Origin: Burkholderia sp. MS389
Lineage (GTDB): Bacteria > Pseudomonadota > Gammaproteobacteria > Burkholderiales > Burkholderiaceae
Direction: 5' to 3'
DNA length: 64,000 bases
NCBI RefSeq assembly: GCF_016899425.1
Contig: NZ_CP045994.1
Span: 1,550,001-1,614,000, forward strand
A model generated the notes under the pieces. That model did no database searches, had not been told where the DNA came from, and worked only from the letters and a program-made list of their open reading frames with translations. The position numbers and the translations under genes were made by a program. This document shows, in pieces, positions 19,002 through 28,479 of the stretch (its first letter is position 1; each line of letters begins with the position of its first letter).

Positions 19002-19457
19002 ATGCGCGTCAGCGATATTCTGAAAGTGAAGGGCAACACGCTGTTTACGGTGACGCCCGATAAGCCGCTGCGCGAAGCGGTCGATACGATGGCCGAGCAC
19101 GACATCGGTTCGCTCGTCGTGATGGAGTACGGCGATCTCGTCGGGATGCTGACGTTTCGCGAGATCATCCTGCGCCTGCACGTGAACGGCGGCGCGATCG
19201 GCGACGTGCAGGTGCGCAAGGTGATGGACGAGCCGCTCACGTGCACGCCGGAAACGGACGTCAACGAAGTGCGCCGGATGATGCTCGAGCGTCACGCACG
19301 CTACATGCCCGTGCTCGACAAGAAGGTGCTGATGGGCGTCATTTCGTTCTACGACGTCGCGAAGACGGTCGTCGAGGCGCAGAGCTTCGAGAACCGGATG
19401 CTGAAGGCGTACATTCGCGACTGGCCGGAATCGGAAGCCGAAGCGCACAAGCCGTGA
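19002..19457 (+). CDS. CBS-domain protein
   Basis: This 151-residue protein is made of a tandem CBS pair (LFTVTPDKPLREAVDTMAEH and PLTCTPETDVNEVRRMMLER), each followed by the usual beta strand (IGSLVVMEYGDLVGMLTFRE; YMPVLDKKVLMGVISFYD). CBS pairs bind adenosyl ligands such as AMP, ATP or SAM. No enzymatic domain is attached, so the target is unknown. A perfect -35 hexamer TTGACA occurs at 18943-18948 without a convincing -10. An intrinsic terminator follows the gene. Confidence 0.92.
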   Translation: MRVSDILKVKGNTLFTVTPDKPLREAVDTMAEHDIGSLVVMEYGDLVGMLTFREIILRLHVNGGAIGDVQVRKVMDEPLTCTPETDVNEVRRMMLERHARYMPVLDKKVLMGVISFYDVAKTVVEAQSFENRMLKAYIRDWPESEAEAHKP

Positions 19458-19507
19458 ATCGCGCCGCGCCCGGCACGTCGATGCATGGGCGCCGCCATCC
19501 GGCACGC

Positions 19508-19541
19508 GGCGGCGCAGGCATGTCCTGCGCCGCCGTTTTTT
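19508..19541 (+). terminator. Intrinsic terminator after the CBS gene
   Basis: An 11-bp perfect stem (GGCGGCGCAGG) with a 5-nt loop is followed by G and six T. Confidence 0.85.
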
Positions 19542-19596
19542 CAACGACAACACGAGGCCCGCGCAGCATCGCCCAGACGATGCGCGCGTATTCCGC

Positions 19597-21531
19597 ATGA
19601 GCGATCACACGCAAGCCACATCGGGGCGGCGCGACGAACGTCGCGCCCACGCATCGCAGTTCGACCTGCTGCGCGAGCGCCGCTTCGCGCCGTTTTTCAC
19701 GACCCAGTTCCTCGGCGCGCTGAACGACAACGTCTTCAAGATCGGCTTCACGTCGCTCGTCACGTATCACACCGCGCGGTTCTCCGGCGTCGATGCGAAA
19801 ACGGCCGCGTTCCTGATTTCCGCGATCTTCATCTTGCCGTTCGTGCTGTTCTCGGCCACCTCGGGCCAGATCGCCGACAAATACGACAAGGCGACCCTCA
19901 CGCGCTTCGTGAAATCGTTCGAGATCGTGCTGATGCTGGTCGGCGCGGCCGGCTTCGTCACGCACAGCGCGACGCTGCTGTATCTGTGCACGTTCATGAT
20001 GGGGATGCATTCGACGCTGTTCGGGCCCGTCAAGTATTCGTACCTGCCGCAGCATCTCGGCGAACATGAACTGGTCGGCGGCAACGGGCTCGTCGAGATG
20101 GGTACGTTCATCGCGATCCTGATCGGCACGATCATCGGCGGCGCGGCGGCCGGCATCGAAGGCAGCGGCGAGCGCGTGCTCGCGGTGAGCGTCGTCGTCA
20201 TCGCGCTGGCCGGGCGGCTCGTCGCGCAGCGCGTGCCGTCGACGCCTGCGCCGCAGCCCGATCTCGTGATCAACTGGAACCCGGTCAGCGAGACCTGGCG
20301 CAACCTCAAGCTCGCGCGGCAGAACCGCACGGTGTTCCTGAGCCTGCTCGGCATCTCGTGGCTGTGGTTCGTCGGCGCGACGTTCCTCACGTCGTTCTTC
20401 AATTTCGCGAAGGACGTGCTGTCCGCGAGCCCCGACGTCGTCACGGTCCTGCTCGCGACGTTCTCGGTCGGCATCGGCCTCGGTTCGCTGCTGTGCGAGC
20501 GGCTGTCGCAGCGGCGCGTCGAGATCGGCCTCGTGCCGCTGGGCTCGATCGGCATCAGCGTGTTTGCGATCGAGCTGTATTTCGCAAGCCACGCGCTGCC
20601 GTCGCCCGGCCATCTGCTGTCGGTCGGCGAATTCCTCGGCGGCGCGCGCCACTGGCGCATCCTGGCCGACCTGTTCCTGCTCGCGATGTTCGGCGGCTTC
20701 TACAGCGTGCCGCTGTATGCGCTGATCCAGAGCCGCAGTGCGCCGACGCACCGCGCGCGGATCATCGCCGCGAACAACATCCTGAACGCGCTGTTCATGA
20801 TCCTGTCGGCCGTGATGGCGATGGGGTTGACCAAGGCCGGCATCGACATCCCGGGGCTGTTCCTCGTCACCGCGCTGTTGAACGTCGTGGTCGCGACGTA
20901 TATCTACCTGCTCGTGCCCGAGTTCCTGCTGCGCTTCGTCGCGTGGGTGCTCGTGCATACGTTCTACCGGATCCGCCTCGTGCACGCGGAGCGAATCCCG
21001 GCGGAAGGGGCGGCGGTGCTCGTGTGCAACCACGTCAGCTACGTCGATGCGCTCGTGCTGGCCGCCGCGAGCCCGCGTCCGATCCGTTTCGTGATGGATC
21101 ACCGGATCTTCAAGACGCGTTTCGCGAGCTGGGTATTCCGGCATGCGAAGGCGATTCCGATCGCGCCGCGCCACGAGGATCCCGCGATGCTCGCGCGGGC
21201 GTACGACCTCTGCGAGGCCGCGCTGAAGGACGGCGAACTCGTGTGCATCTTCCCCGAGGGCAAGCTGACGAAGACCGGCGACATCAACACGTTCCATCAC
21301 GGCATCACCGAGATCCTGAACCGCACGCCGGCGCCGGTGATCCCGATGGCGCTGCGCGGGCTGTGGGGCAGCTATTTTTCGCGGCATACCGATGCGCGGA
21401 TGCCGCGCCCCATCAAGCGCGGCGTGATGAGCCGGCTGACGCTGGCGGTCGGCGAGCCGATTCCGGCGTCGGTGGCGACGCCCGAGGCGCTGCAGGTCGC
21501 GGTGACCGAGCTGCGCGGCGCGCGGAAGTAG
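19597..21531 (+). CDS. MFS transporter-acyltransferase fusion (LplT-PlsC type)
   Basis: This bifunctional membrane protein has 644 residues. Residues 1-430 form an MFS domain like the lysophospholipid flippase LplT (FFTTQFLGALNDNVFKIGF at the N-terminus). Residues 445-640 form a PlsC-type acyltransferase with NHVSYVDALVLAA (HX4D), FPEGKLTKTGDINTFHHG and VIPMALRG. E. coli splits this work between LplT and Aas: import of lysophospholipid and its re-acylation. The AMP-binding (acyl-ACP synthetase) domain of Aas is missing here, so the acyl donor must be supplied otherwise. The role in lysophospholipid recycling is inferred from the domains. Confidence 0.88.
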   Translation: MSDHTQATSGRRDERRAHASQFDLLRERRFAPFFTTQFLGALNDNVFKIGFTSLVTYHTARFSGVDAKTAAFLISAIFILPFVLFSATSGQIADKYDKATLTRFVKSFEIVLMLVGAAGFVTHSATLLYLCTFMMGMHSTLFGPVKYSYLPQHLGEHELVGGNGLVEMGTFIAILIGTIIGGAAAGIEGSGERVLAVSVVVIALAGRLVAQRVPSTPAPQPDLVINWNPVSETWRNLKLARQNRTVFLSLLGISWLWFVGATFLTSFFNFAKDVLSASPDVVTVLLATFSVGIGLGSLLCERLSQRRVEIGLVPLGSIGISVFAIELYFASHALPSPGHLLSVGEFLGGARHWRILADLFLLAMFGGFYSVPLYALIQSRSAPTHRARIIAANNILNALFMILSAVMAMGLTKAGIDIPGLFLVTALLNVVVATYIYLLVPEFLLRFVAWVLVHTFYRIRLVHAERIPAEGAAVLVCNHVSYVDALVLAAASPRPIRFVMDHRIFKTRFASWVFRHAKAIPIAPRHEDPAMLARAYDLCEAALKDGELVCIFPEGKLTKTGDINTFHHGITEILNRTPAPVIPMALRGLWGSYFSRHTDARMPRPIKRGVMSRLTLAVGEPIPASVATPEALQVAVTELRGARK

Positions 21532-21822
21532 GCGGGCGGGCGTCGGGTCCGGCGCGGGACGGTCGATCCGCGCACCGGGCCGGGATGGCGGCCCGGTTCG
21601 GCGGGTCCCGAGCGCAACGCCGAGGGCCTGCGATTGCCACACCTGCCTCGCATCCGCCCTTATCCGCGGCCGGCCCGTGTGGTCTGAACGGTTCACCCGG
21701 CCCGCGGGCCCGGGACGGCTGGCATAATAGCGGTTTACCTCTTTCTCGACCGGCAAACGATCGACCTGCCTGCGGCGCCGGCAGCGCATCGGTTTGACCA
21801 TTTCTCTTTGGGCGGTTCCATC

Positions 21823-22923
21823 ATGTCCGGCAATACCCTCGGCACGCTTTTCACTGTCACGACCTTCGGCGAATCGCACGGTCCCGCGATCGGCTGCGTG
21901 ATCGACGGCTGCCCGCCGGGGATGGGGCTGACCGAAGCCGACATCCAGGTCGAGCTCGATCGCCGCAAGCCCGGCACGTCGCGGCACGTGACGCAACGAC
22001 AGGAGGCCGACGAGGTCGAGATCCTGTCGGGCGTGTTCGAAGGCGTGACGACCGGCACGCCGATCGCGCTGCTGATCCGCAATACCGACCAGCGCAGCAA
22101 GGACTACGGCAACATCGTCGAGACGTTCCGTCCCGGTCACGCCGACTACACCTATTGGCAGAAATACGGCATCCGCGACTACCGCGGCGGCGGCCGCTCG
22201 TCCGCACGCCTGACCGCGCCGATCGTCGGCGCGGGCGCGGTCGCGAAGAAGTGGCTGCGCGAGCGCTTCGGGGTCGAGGTGCGCGGCTACATGAGCGGCC
22301 TCGGCGACATCGACGTGCCGTTCGTCGACTGGTCGTACGTGCACGAGAACCCGTTCTTCTCGCCGAACGCGGCGGTCGTGCCGGAGCTCGAGGCGTACAT
22401 GGATGCGTTGCGCAAGGACGGCGATTCGATCGGCGCGCGCATCGACGTCGTCGCGTCCGGCGTGCCGGTCGGCTGGGGCGAGCCGGTATTCGACCGTCTC
22501 GATGCCGATATCGCGAAGGCGATGATGAGCATCAACGCGGTGAAGGGCGTCGAGATCGGCGCGGGCTTCGACAGCGTCGCGCAGCGCGGCTCGGTGCACG
22601 GCGACGAACTGACGCCGGCCGGCTTCGTCGGCAACCACGCGGGCGGCGTGCTCGGCGGGATTTCGACGGGGCAGGACATCACCGTGTCGATCGCGATCAA
22701 GCCGACGTCGAGCATCCGCACGCCGCGCCGCTCGATCACGAAGTCCGGCGAAGAGGCGACGGTGGAAACCTTCGGTCGCCACGATCCGTGCGTCGGCATT
22801 CGCGCGACGCCGATCGCCGAATCGATGCTCGCGCTGGTGCTGATCGACCATGCGCTGCGCCACCGCGCACAGTGCGGCGACGTCGAGACGGCCACGCCGA
22901 AGATCGCGGGCAGCGCGACCTGA
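21823..22923 (+). CDS. aroC: Chorismate synthase
   Basis: This enzyme converts 5-enolpyruvylshikimate-3-phosphate to chorismate using reduced FMN, the last step of the shikimate pathway. It has 366 residues, normal length. All signatures are present: [18 protein letters not shown] at the N-terminus, [11 protein letters not shown] near residue 125, and the C-terminal RTPRRSI and [16 protein letters not shown] 21823 is chosen over an in-frame TTG at 21808. The 291-bp gap before it is GC-rich; an extended -10 (TGGCATAAT at 21720-21728) may be its promoter. Confidence 0.96.
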   Translation: MSGNTLGTLFTVTTFGESHGPAIGCVIDGCPPGMGLTEADIQVELDRRKPGTSRHVTQRQEADEVEILSGVFEGVTTGTPIALLIRNTDQRSKDYGNIVETFRPGHADYTYWQKYGIRDYRGGGRSSARLTAPIVGAGAVAKKWLRERFGVEVRGYMSGLGDIDVPFVDWSYVHENPFFSPNAAVVPELEAYMDALRKDGDSIGARIDVVASGVPVGWGEPVFDRLDADIAKAMMSINAVKGVEIGAGFDSVAQRGSVHGDELTPAGFVGNHAGGVLGGISTGQDITVSIAIKPTSSIRTPRRSITKSGEEATVETFGRHDPCVGIRATPIAESMLALVLIDHALRHRAQCGDVETATPKIAGSAT

Positions 22924-22967
22924 TAGAAGCGGGCGCGTCGCGTCGGCCGTCGAACGATGAATGCAAG

Positions 22968-22997
22968 CGGGGCGCTGCGTGATGCAGCGCCCCGTTT
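22968..22997 (+). terminator. Intrinsic terminator after aroC
   Basis: An 11-bp perfect stem (CGGGGCGCTGC) with a 5-nt loop is followed by TTTCGTTT. It faces the terminator of the converging gene. Confidence 0.75.
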
Positions 22998-23023
22998 CGT
23001 TTGCGGCGGTGGTGTGCCGTGAC

Positions 23024-23053
23024 CAAAAAACGCGCCGCTCGCGGCGGCGCGTT
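23024..23053 (-). terminator. Intrinsic terminator after ETF-ubiquinone oxidoreductase gene
   Basis: On the minus strand ACGCGCCGC and GCGGCGCGT form a 9-bp stem with a 5-nt loop, followed by a run of T. Confidence 0.8.
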
Positions 23054-23061
23054 CCGGCAGC

Positions 23062-24735
23062 TTACATGTTCGGGTAGTTCGGCCCGCCGCCGCCTTCGGG
23101 CGTGACCCACACGATGTTCTGCGTCGGGTCCTTGATGTCGCAGGTCTTGCAGTGCACGCAGTTCTGCGCGTTGATCACGAGGCGCTCGCCGCCGTCGTCG
23201 TTCTTCACGAACTCGTACACGGCCGCCGGGCAGAAGCGCGCCTCCGGCCCCGCGTACGTGCGCAGGTTCACGTTCACCGGCACGCTCGCATCTTTCAGCG
23301 TCAGGTGCGCCGGCTGGTTCTCCTCGTGGTTCGTGTTCGAGATGAACACCGACGACAGCCGGTCGAACGTCAGCTTGCCGTCCGGCTTCGGATACGCGAT
23401 CGGCTCGCACTGCGACGCCGGCTTCAGCATCTCGTGGTCCGCGTGCTGGTGATGCAGCGTCCACGGCACGTTGCCGCCCATCACCTTCTGCTCGAGCCCG
23501 ACCATCAGCGTGCCCAGGTACAGGCCCTTCGCCATCCATTGCTTGAAGTTGCGCGCGCGGTACAGCTCCGTGTACAGCCACGATTGCTTGAACGCATCGG
23601 GGTACGCGTTCAGCTCGTCCGACTGACGGCCGGCCTGCACCGCGTCGAATGCGGCGTCGGCCGCGAGCATGCCGGTCTTGATCGCCGCGTGGCTGCCCTT
23701 GATCCGCGATGCGTTCAGGAAGCCCGCGTCGTCGCCGATCAGCGCGCCGCCCGGGAACACCGTCTTCGGCAGCGACAGCAGGCCGCCCGCGGTGATCGCC
23801 CGCGCGCCGTACGACACGCGCTTGCCACCTTCGAGGAACGCGCGGATCGACGGGTGCGTCTTGTAGCGCTGGAATTCCTCGAACGGCGACAGGTACGGGT
23901 TCGTGTAGCCCAGGCCCACCACGAAGCCGACCACGACCTGGTTGTTGTCCATGTGATACAGGAACGAGCCGCCGTACGTGTCGGACTTCAGCGGCCAGCC
24001 GGCCGTGTGGATCACGAGACCCGGTTTGTGCTTGGCCGGATCGATTTCCCACAGTTCCTTGATGCCGATCCCGTACGCTTGCGGATCGGCGTTCGCGTCG
24101 AGCTTGAACGTCGAGATCAGCTGGCGGCCGAGGTGGCCGCGGCAGCCTTCGGCGAACAGCGTGTACTTCGCGTGCAGCTCCATGCCGAGCTGGAAGTTCT
24201 CGGTCGGCTCGCCGTCCTTGCCCACGCCCATGTTCCCGGTGGCGACGCCCTTCACGGAACCGTCGTCGTTATAGAGAATCTCTGCAGCCGGGAAGCCGGG
24301 GAAGATCTCGACGCCCAGCGCCTCGGCCTGCTGGCCGAGCCAGCGGGTCACATTGCCCAGCGAAATCACGTAGTTGCCGTGATTCTTGAAGTTGTCCGGC
24401 AGCGCCCAGTTCGGCGTCGTGACGGCGCTCTTCTCGGACAGGAACAGGAAGCGGTCTTCGCTCACCTCGACGTCGAGTGGCGCACCGCGTTCCTTCCAGT
24501 CGGGAAACAGCTCGGTGATCGCGCGCGGGTCCATCACCGCGCCCGACAGGATGTGCGCGCCGATCTCGGAACCCTTCTCGAGCACGCACACGCCGATCTC
24601 GGTGCCTTTCTCGGCGGCCAGCTGCTTGAGCCGGATCGCGGCAGACAGCCCGGCGGGGCCGCCGCCGACGATCACGACGTCGTATTCCATCGATTCGCGC
24701 GGGCCGTATTGCTCGATGAGGCTTGCGGGGGTCAT
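23062..24735 (-). CDS. Electron transfer flavoprotein-ubiquinone oxidoreductase
   Basis: This FAD and 4Fe-4S enzyme passes electrons from reduced electron transfer flavoprotein (fed by acyl-CoA dehydrogenases) to ubiquinone at the inner membrane. It has 557 residues, the usual length. The FAD-binding motif is VVIVGGGPAGLSAAIRL near residue 20, and the quinone-binding and membrane-insertion regions are present. The C-terminal ferredoxin-like domain has the cluster cysteines (RFCPAAVYEF; NCVHCKTCDIKDPTQNI). Start ATG 24735 has GAGGAA upstream; the frame extends to 24813 without a better start. It is divergent from an SDR-thioesterase pair, a fatty-acid or branched-chain catabolism context. Confidence 0.95.
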   Translation of the reverse strand: MTPASLIEQYGPRESMEYDVVIVGGGPAGLSAAIRLKQLAAEKGTEIGVCVLEKGSEIGAHILSGAVMDPRAITELFPDWKERGAPLDVEVSEDRFLFLSEKSAVTTPNWALPDNFKNHGNYVISLGNVTRWLGQQAEALGVEIFPGFPAAEILYNDDGSVKGVATGNMGVGKDGEPTENFQLGMELHAKYTLFAEGCRGHLGRQLISTFKLDANADPQAYGIGIKELWEIDPAKHKPGLVIHTAGWPLKSDTYGGSFLYHMDNNQVVVGFVVGLGYTNPYLSPFEEFQRYKTHPSIRAFLEGGKRVSYGARAITAGGLLSLPKTVFPGGALIGDDAGFLNASRIKGSHAAIKTGMLAADAAFDAVQAGRQSDELNAYPDAFKQSWLYTELYRARNFKQWMAKGLYLGTLMVGLEQKVMGGNVPWTLHHQHADHEMLKPASQCEPIAYPKPDGKLTFDRLSSVFISNTNHEENQPAHLTLKDASVPVNVNLRTYAGPEARFCPAAVYEFVKNDDGGERLVINAQNCVHCKTCDIKDPTQNIVWVTPEGGGGPNYPNM

Positions 24736-24914
24736 TGGCGTTCCTCTAACCGTTAGAATGCTTTTATTCGGGAGCGTATTGTCTGCGAAACGAAACGCTT
24801 GCCGCAACAGCATGCGGGTAGATTAGCACGATCGTTCTATTTTTTGTGCTAGGGTAATGCCGCCCGGGCTGTGCCGTCCGGGCTGGCGCAACGATATCGA
24901 AAGGGGATGTGCAA

Positions 24915-25697
24915 ATGGGTCGATCGATCAATCTGGAGGGCAAGGTTGCGCTGGTCACGGGCGCGTCGAGCGGCCTCGGGCAGCGTTTTGCGCAGGTGCT
25001 GTCGCAGGCCGGCGCGAAGGTCGTGCTCGCGAGCCGCCGCGTCGAGCGCCTGAAGGAGCTGCGCGCGGAGATCGAGGCGGCGGGCGGCGCCGCGCATGTC
25101 GTGTCGCTCGACGTGACTGACGTCCAGAGCATCAAGGCGGCCGTCGCGCATGCGGAGACGGAAGCCGGCACGATCGACATCCTCGTGAACAATTCGGGCG
25201 TGTCGACGATGCAGAAGCTCGTCGACGTGACGCCGGCGGATTTCGAGTTCGTGTTCGATACGAACACGCGCGGCGCATTTTTCGTCGCGCAGGAAGTCGC
25301 GAAGCGGATGATCATGCGCGCGAACGGCGGCGGCAATGGCAAGCCGCCGTGCCGGATCATCAACATCGCGTCGGTGGCCGGGCTGCGCGTGTTCCCGCAG
25401 ATCGGGCTGTACGCGATGAGCAAGGCCGCGGTCGTGCAGATGACGCGTGCGATGGCACTGGAGTGGGGCCGCCACGGGATCAACGTGAATGCGATCTGCC
25501 CCGGCTATATCGATACCGAAATCAATCATTACCTGTGGGAAACCGAGCAGGGCCAGAAGCTGCAGTCGATACTGCCGCGCCGGCGCGTCGGCAAGCCGCA
25601 GGATCTCGACGGGCTGTTGTTGCTGCTCGCGGCCGACGAGTCGCAGTTCATCAATGGCTCGATCATCTCCGCGGACGACGGCTTCGGCCTTGCGTGA
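24915..25697 (+). CDS. SDR-family oxidoreductase
   Basis: This NAD(P)-dependent short-chain dehydrogenase has 260 residues. It has the classical nucleotide motif LVTGASSGLGQRF (residue 14), NNSG, the catalytic Ser in NIASVAG and YAMSKAAVVQ (YxxxK). The substrate is unknown; 3-hydroxyacyl-CoA or a related compound fits the neighbourhood. ATG 24915 follows AAGGGG by 8 nt; a GTG two codons earlier is too close to it. A thioesterase gene follows after 32 bp. Confidence 0.9.
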   Translation: MGRSINLEGKVALVTGASSGLGQRFAQVLSQAGAKVVLASRRVERLKELRAEIEAAGGAAHVVSLDVTDVQSIKAAVAHAETEAGTIDILVNNSGVSTMQKLVDVTPADFEFVFDTNTRGAFFVAQEVAKRMIMRANGGGNGKPPCRIINIASVAGLRVFPQIGLYAMSKAAVVQMTRAMALEWGRHGINVNAICPGYIDTEINHYLWETEQGQKLQSILPRRRVGKPQDLDGLLLLLAADESQFINGSIISADDGFGLA

Positions 25698-25729
25698 GCG
25701 GATGACATTTCGCAACAAAGAAGACAGCA

Positions 25730-26170
25730 ATGAGCGCAACAAGCGATTACTCCCCCGTTTTTGAGATGTCGATGCCGATCCGTTGGGGCGACATGGACGC
25801 GTTCGGCCATGTGAACAACACGGTCTATTTCCGCTACATGGAGCAGGCGCGGATCTCGTGGTTCGAGCAGCTCGGCATTGCGGGCGGCAACGGCGAGGGG
25901 CAGGGGCCCGTCATCGTCACCGCGTCGATGGAGTTCCTCAAGCAGCTGCACTATCCGGGCGACGTGATCGCGAGGATGTCGGCCGCGAAGCCCGGCCGAA
26001 GCAGCTTCGACACCGGCTTCGAGCTCACGCGCGCGGACGATCCGCAGCATGTCTATGCACGCGGCAACGCGCGCTGCGTGTGGGTCGATTACGCGCTCGG
26101 CAAGTCGGTGCCGCTGCCGCCGCTGCTGCGCGACACGATCGAGCACGCGCTCGCGACGAAAATCGGCTGA
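25730..26170 (+). CDS. Hotdog-fold acyl-CoA thioesterase (4-hydroxybenzoyl-CoA thioesterase family)
   Basis: This cytosolic thioesterase of 146 residues carries the family motif RWGDMDAFGHVNNTVYFRYM with the catalytic Asp. YbgC/FadM-type enzymes hydrolyse short or aromatic acyl-CoAs. It is probably co-transcribed with the SDR upstream. Confidence 0.88.
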   Translation: MSATSDYSPVFEMSMPIRWGDMDAFGHVNNTVYFRYMEQARISWFEQLGIAGGNGEGQGPVIVTASMEFLKQLHYPGDVIARMSAAKPGRSSFDTGFELTRADDPQHVYARGNARCVWVDYALGKSVPLPPLLRDTIEHALATKIG

Positions 26171-26290
26171 GCGCGCATATCGGCAGGCCGTGCGCACCGG
26201 GTCGCCGGTGGCGCGCCGTGCCCGTCGTTTCCGTCAATCGGCCGCCATGTGCGGCCGATCGTCATTCGCGCGCCGCGATGCAATGCGCGT

Positions 26291-26836
26291 TCACTGCCCG
26301 AGCAGGCGCTGCAGCAGCTCCGGCGTATTGTTCGTCCCGTATTTGCGCATCAGTCGCGCGCGGTAGATATCGACCGTGCGGGAGCTGATGTCGAGCACGC
26401 GCCCGATCTGCTTGCTGGTCTTGCCGGTCGCGAGCTGCGCGGCGATCTCGCGTTCGCGCGGGGTCAGCTCGACCGCGACGCGGCGCGTCGCGCTCAGATC
26501 CTCAAAGGTCCAGATGCCGGCCGCGAGCGGCGCGGTGCGGTCGAGCGCGCGGCCCGTCACGTGGCACCAGAACAGTTCGCCGTCCGCGCGCTTCATGATT
26601 CTGTCGTCCGAGTAGACGCCGTTCGCGACCATCACGCGTGCGATGCGCTCGCCGATTCGCTGGAATTCGTCCGTGGACGGGTAGAGCACCGCATACGATT
26701 TTCCGGTCAGGTCTGCCCGCGCGCAGCGGAAGATCGACGCGAGCGCGTCGTTGCAGTCCTCGATCACGCGGTCGCGCGACAGCACGAGGCCGAGCGGCGC
26801 GAGGTGGAAGGCGGTCTGGTAATCGAGATCGGGCAT
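26291..26836 (-). CDS. PAS-LuxR transcriptional regulator
   Basis: This 181-residue protein has an N-terminal PAS domain (residues 5-115; APLGLVLSRDRVIEDCNDAL) and a C-terminal LuxR helix-turn-helix (LTPREREIAAQLATGKTSKQ; RTVDIYRARLMRKYG). There is no response-regulator receiver, so the PAS domain presumably senses a ligand directly. It is divergent from the CoA-transferase genes with a 215-bp shared gap and is likely their regulator. The start is inferred from the PAS domain boundary; an in-frame ATG upstream would add 20 residues without domain support. Confidence 0.85.
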   Translation of the reverse strand: MPDLDYQTAFHLAPLGLVLSRDRVIEDCNDALASIFRCARADLTGKSYAVLYPSTDEFQRIGERIARVMVANGVYSDDRIMKRADGELFWCHVTGRALDRTAPLAAGIWTFEDLSATRRVAVELTPREREIAAQLATGKTSKQIGRVLDISSRTVDIYRARLMRKYGTNNTPELLQRLLGQ

Positions 26837-27051
26837 GGCGCGGGGGCGGAGGGAAATGCTTATGTATTTTTGCGTATTGTGCCGCATCCGCGCCGCATCG
26901 TACCCTTTCAGGCATCTCGCGGCGTTCGTCGCGACATAAAAAGCGTGCCTCGACGCAGGCATCGCCGCGCATGCATAGAATGGTGCGGCGGGCTTGCGCC
27001 ACGTGGCGCATGAACCGGTTTTGCTGGTTTCCATAGAGGAAGGGACAACTG

Positions 27052-27756
27052 ATGAACAAAGTCTATCCAAGCGCGGCTGCCGCGCTGGAGGGGATCGTCC
27101 GTGACGGACAGACCTTCGCGGTGGGCGGCTTCGGCCTGTGCGGTATTCCCGAGGCGCTGATCGCGGCGTTGCGCGATTCGGCCGTCAAGGGCATCACCTG
27201 CATCAGCAACAACGCGGGCGTCGACGGTTTCGGCCTCGGCCTGCTGCTGGAAACGCGCCAGATCAAGAAGATGATCTCGTCGTACGTCGGCGAGAACAAG
27301 GAGTTCGAGCGCCAGTACCTGGCCGGCGAACTCGAGCTCGAATTCACGCCGCAGGGTACGCTCGCCGAGAAGCTGCGCGCGGGCGGTGCGGGCATCCCCG
27401 CGTTCTTCACGAATACCGGCTACGGCACCGTGATCGCGGAAGGCAAGGAAACGCGCCAGTTCGGCGATCGCCACTACGTGCTCGAGCAGTCGCTGACGGC
27501 CGACGTCGCGCTCGTCAAGGCGTGGAAGGCCGACAAGTCCGGCAACCTGATCTATCGCCGCACCGCGCGCAACTTCAACCCGATGTGCGCGATGGCCGGC
27601 AAGATCACCGTGGTCGAGGTCGAGGAGATCGTCGAGAACGGCACGCTCGATCCGGATCAGGTTCATACGCCGGGAATCTTCGTGCAGCGCATCGTGCTGA
27701 ACGCGACGCCGGAAAAACGCATCGAACAACGCGTCGTACGCGCGAAAGGAGACTGA
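27052..27756 (+). CDS. scoA: 3-oxoacid CoA-transferase subunit A
   Basis: This is the alpha subunit (234 residues) of the succinyl-CoA:3-oxoacid CoA-transferase that activates acetoacetate for ketone-body and PHB use. It has [16 protein letters not shown] near residue 25, [16 protein letters not shown], and [17 protein letters not shown] near 110. AGGAAGGG precedes the ATG. Subunit B starts 1 nt after the stop. Confidence 0.93.
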   Translation: MNKVYPSAAAALEGIVRDGQTFAVGGFGLCGIPEALIAALRDSAVKGITCISNNAGVDGFGLGLLLETRQIKKMISSYVGENKEFERQYLAGELELEFTPQGTLAEKLRAGGAGIPAFFTNTGYGTVIAEGKETRQFGDRHYVLEQSLTADVALVKAWKADKSGNLIYRRTARNFNPMCAMAGKITVVEVEEIVENGTLDPDQVHTPGIFVQRIVLNATPEKRIEQRVVRAKGD

Positions 27757-27757
27757 C

Positions 27758-28399
27758 ATGGCCTGGAATCGTGACCAGATGGCTGCGCGTGCGGCGAAGG
27801 AACTGCAGGACGGCTTCTACGTGAACCTCGGTATCGGCCTGCCGACGCTCGTCGCGAACCACGTGCCGGAAGGCGTCGAGGTGTGGCTGCAGTCGGAGAA
27901 CGGCCTGCTCGGCATCGGCCCGTCGCCGACCGAAGACGAAGTCGATGCCGATCTGATCAACGCCGGCAAGCAGACCGTCACGACGCTGCCCGGTTCGTCG
28001 ATCTTCTCGTCGGCCGATTCGTTCGCGATGATTCGCGGCGGCCACATCAACCTCGCGATCCTCGGCGCGATGCAGGTCAGCAAGCAGGGCGACCTCGCGA
28101 ACTGGATGATCCCCGGCAAGATGATCAAGGGGATGGGCGGCGCGATGGACCTCGTCGCGGGGGTGGGGCGTGTCGTCGTGCTGATGGAGCATGTCGCGAA
28201 GGGCGATCAGCACAAGATCCTCGACGAATGCAACTTGCCGCTCACGGGTGTCGGCGTGGTCGACCTGATCATCACCGATCTCGGCGTGATCGAAGTGACG
28301 CCGTCCGGGTTGAAGGTGCTCGAACTCGCCGACGGCGTGAGCGTCGACGAGATCCAGACGAAGACGGGCGCACCGCTCGACGTCAGCGCCGTGGCCTGA
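27758..28399 (+). CDS. scoB: 3-oxoacid CoA-transferase subunit B
   Basis: This is the beta subunit (213 residues) carrying the catalytic Glu in [13 protein letters not shown] (about residue 50), with the preceding [20 protein letters not shown] and the family motif [14 protein letters not shown]. Together with ScoA it forms the transferase that links acetoacetate to the TCA cycle. Confidence 0.94.
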   Translation: MAWNRDQMAARAAKELQDGFYVNLGIGLPTLVANHVPEGVEVWLQSENGLLGIGPSPTEDEVDADLINAGKQTVTTLPGSSIFSSADSFAMIRGGHINLAILGAMQVSKQGDLANWMIPGKMIKGMGGAMDLVAGVGRVVVLMEHVAKGDQHKILDECNLPLTGVGVVDLIITDLGVIEVTPSGLKVLELADGVSVDEIQTKTGAPLDVSAVA

Positions 28400-28424
28400 G
28401 CACGACCCTGGTGCGTGATCCTCG

Positions 28425-28459
28425 ACGCCCCGCGTTCCCGACGGAGCGTGGGGCGTTTT
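28425..28459 (+). terminator. Intrinsic terminator after scoB
   Basis: ACGCCCC pairs with GGGGCGT across an imperfect GC/loop region, followed by TTTTG. The genes converge here. Confidence 0.65.
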
Positions 28460-28479
28460 GTCACGAACGCACGTACGCG

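Noticed and set aside
19339..22863. 1174-aa open frame on the minus strand across the MFS-acyltransferase and aroC genes
   Set aside because: It is an antisense shadow in high-GC DNA, Arg/Asp/His-rich and spanning two well-identified genes and their gap.
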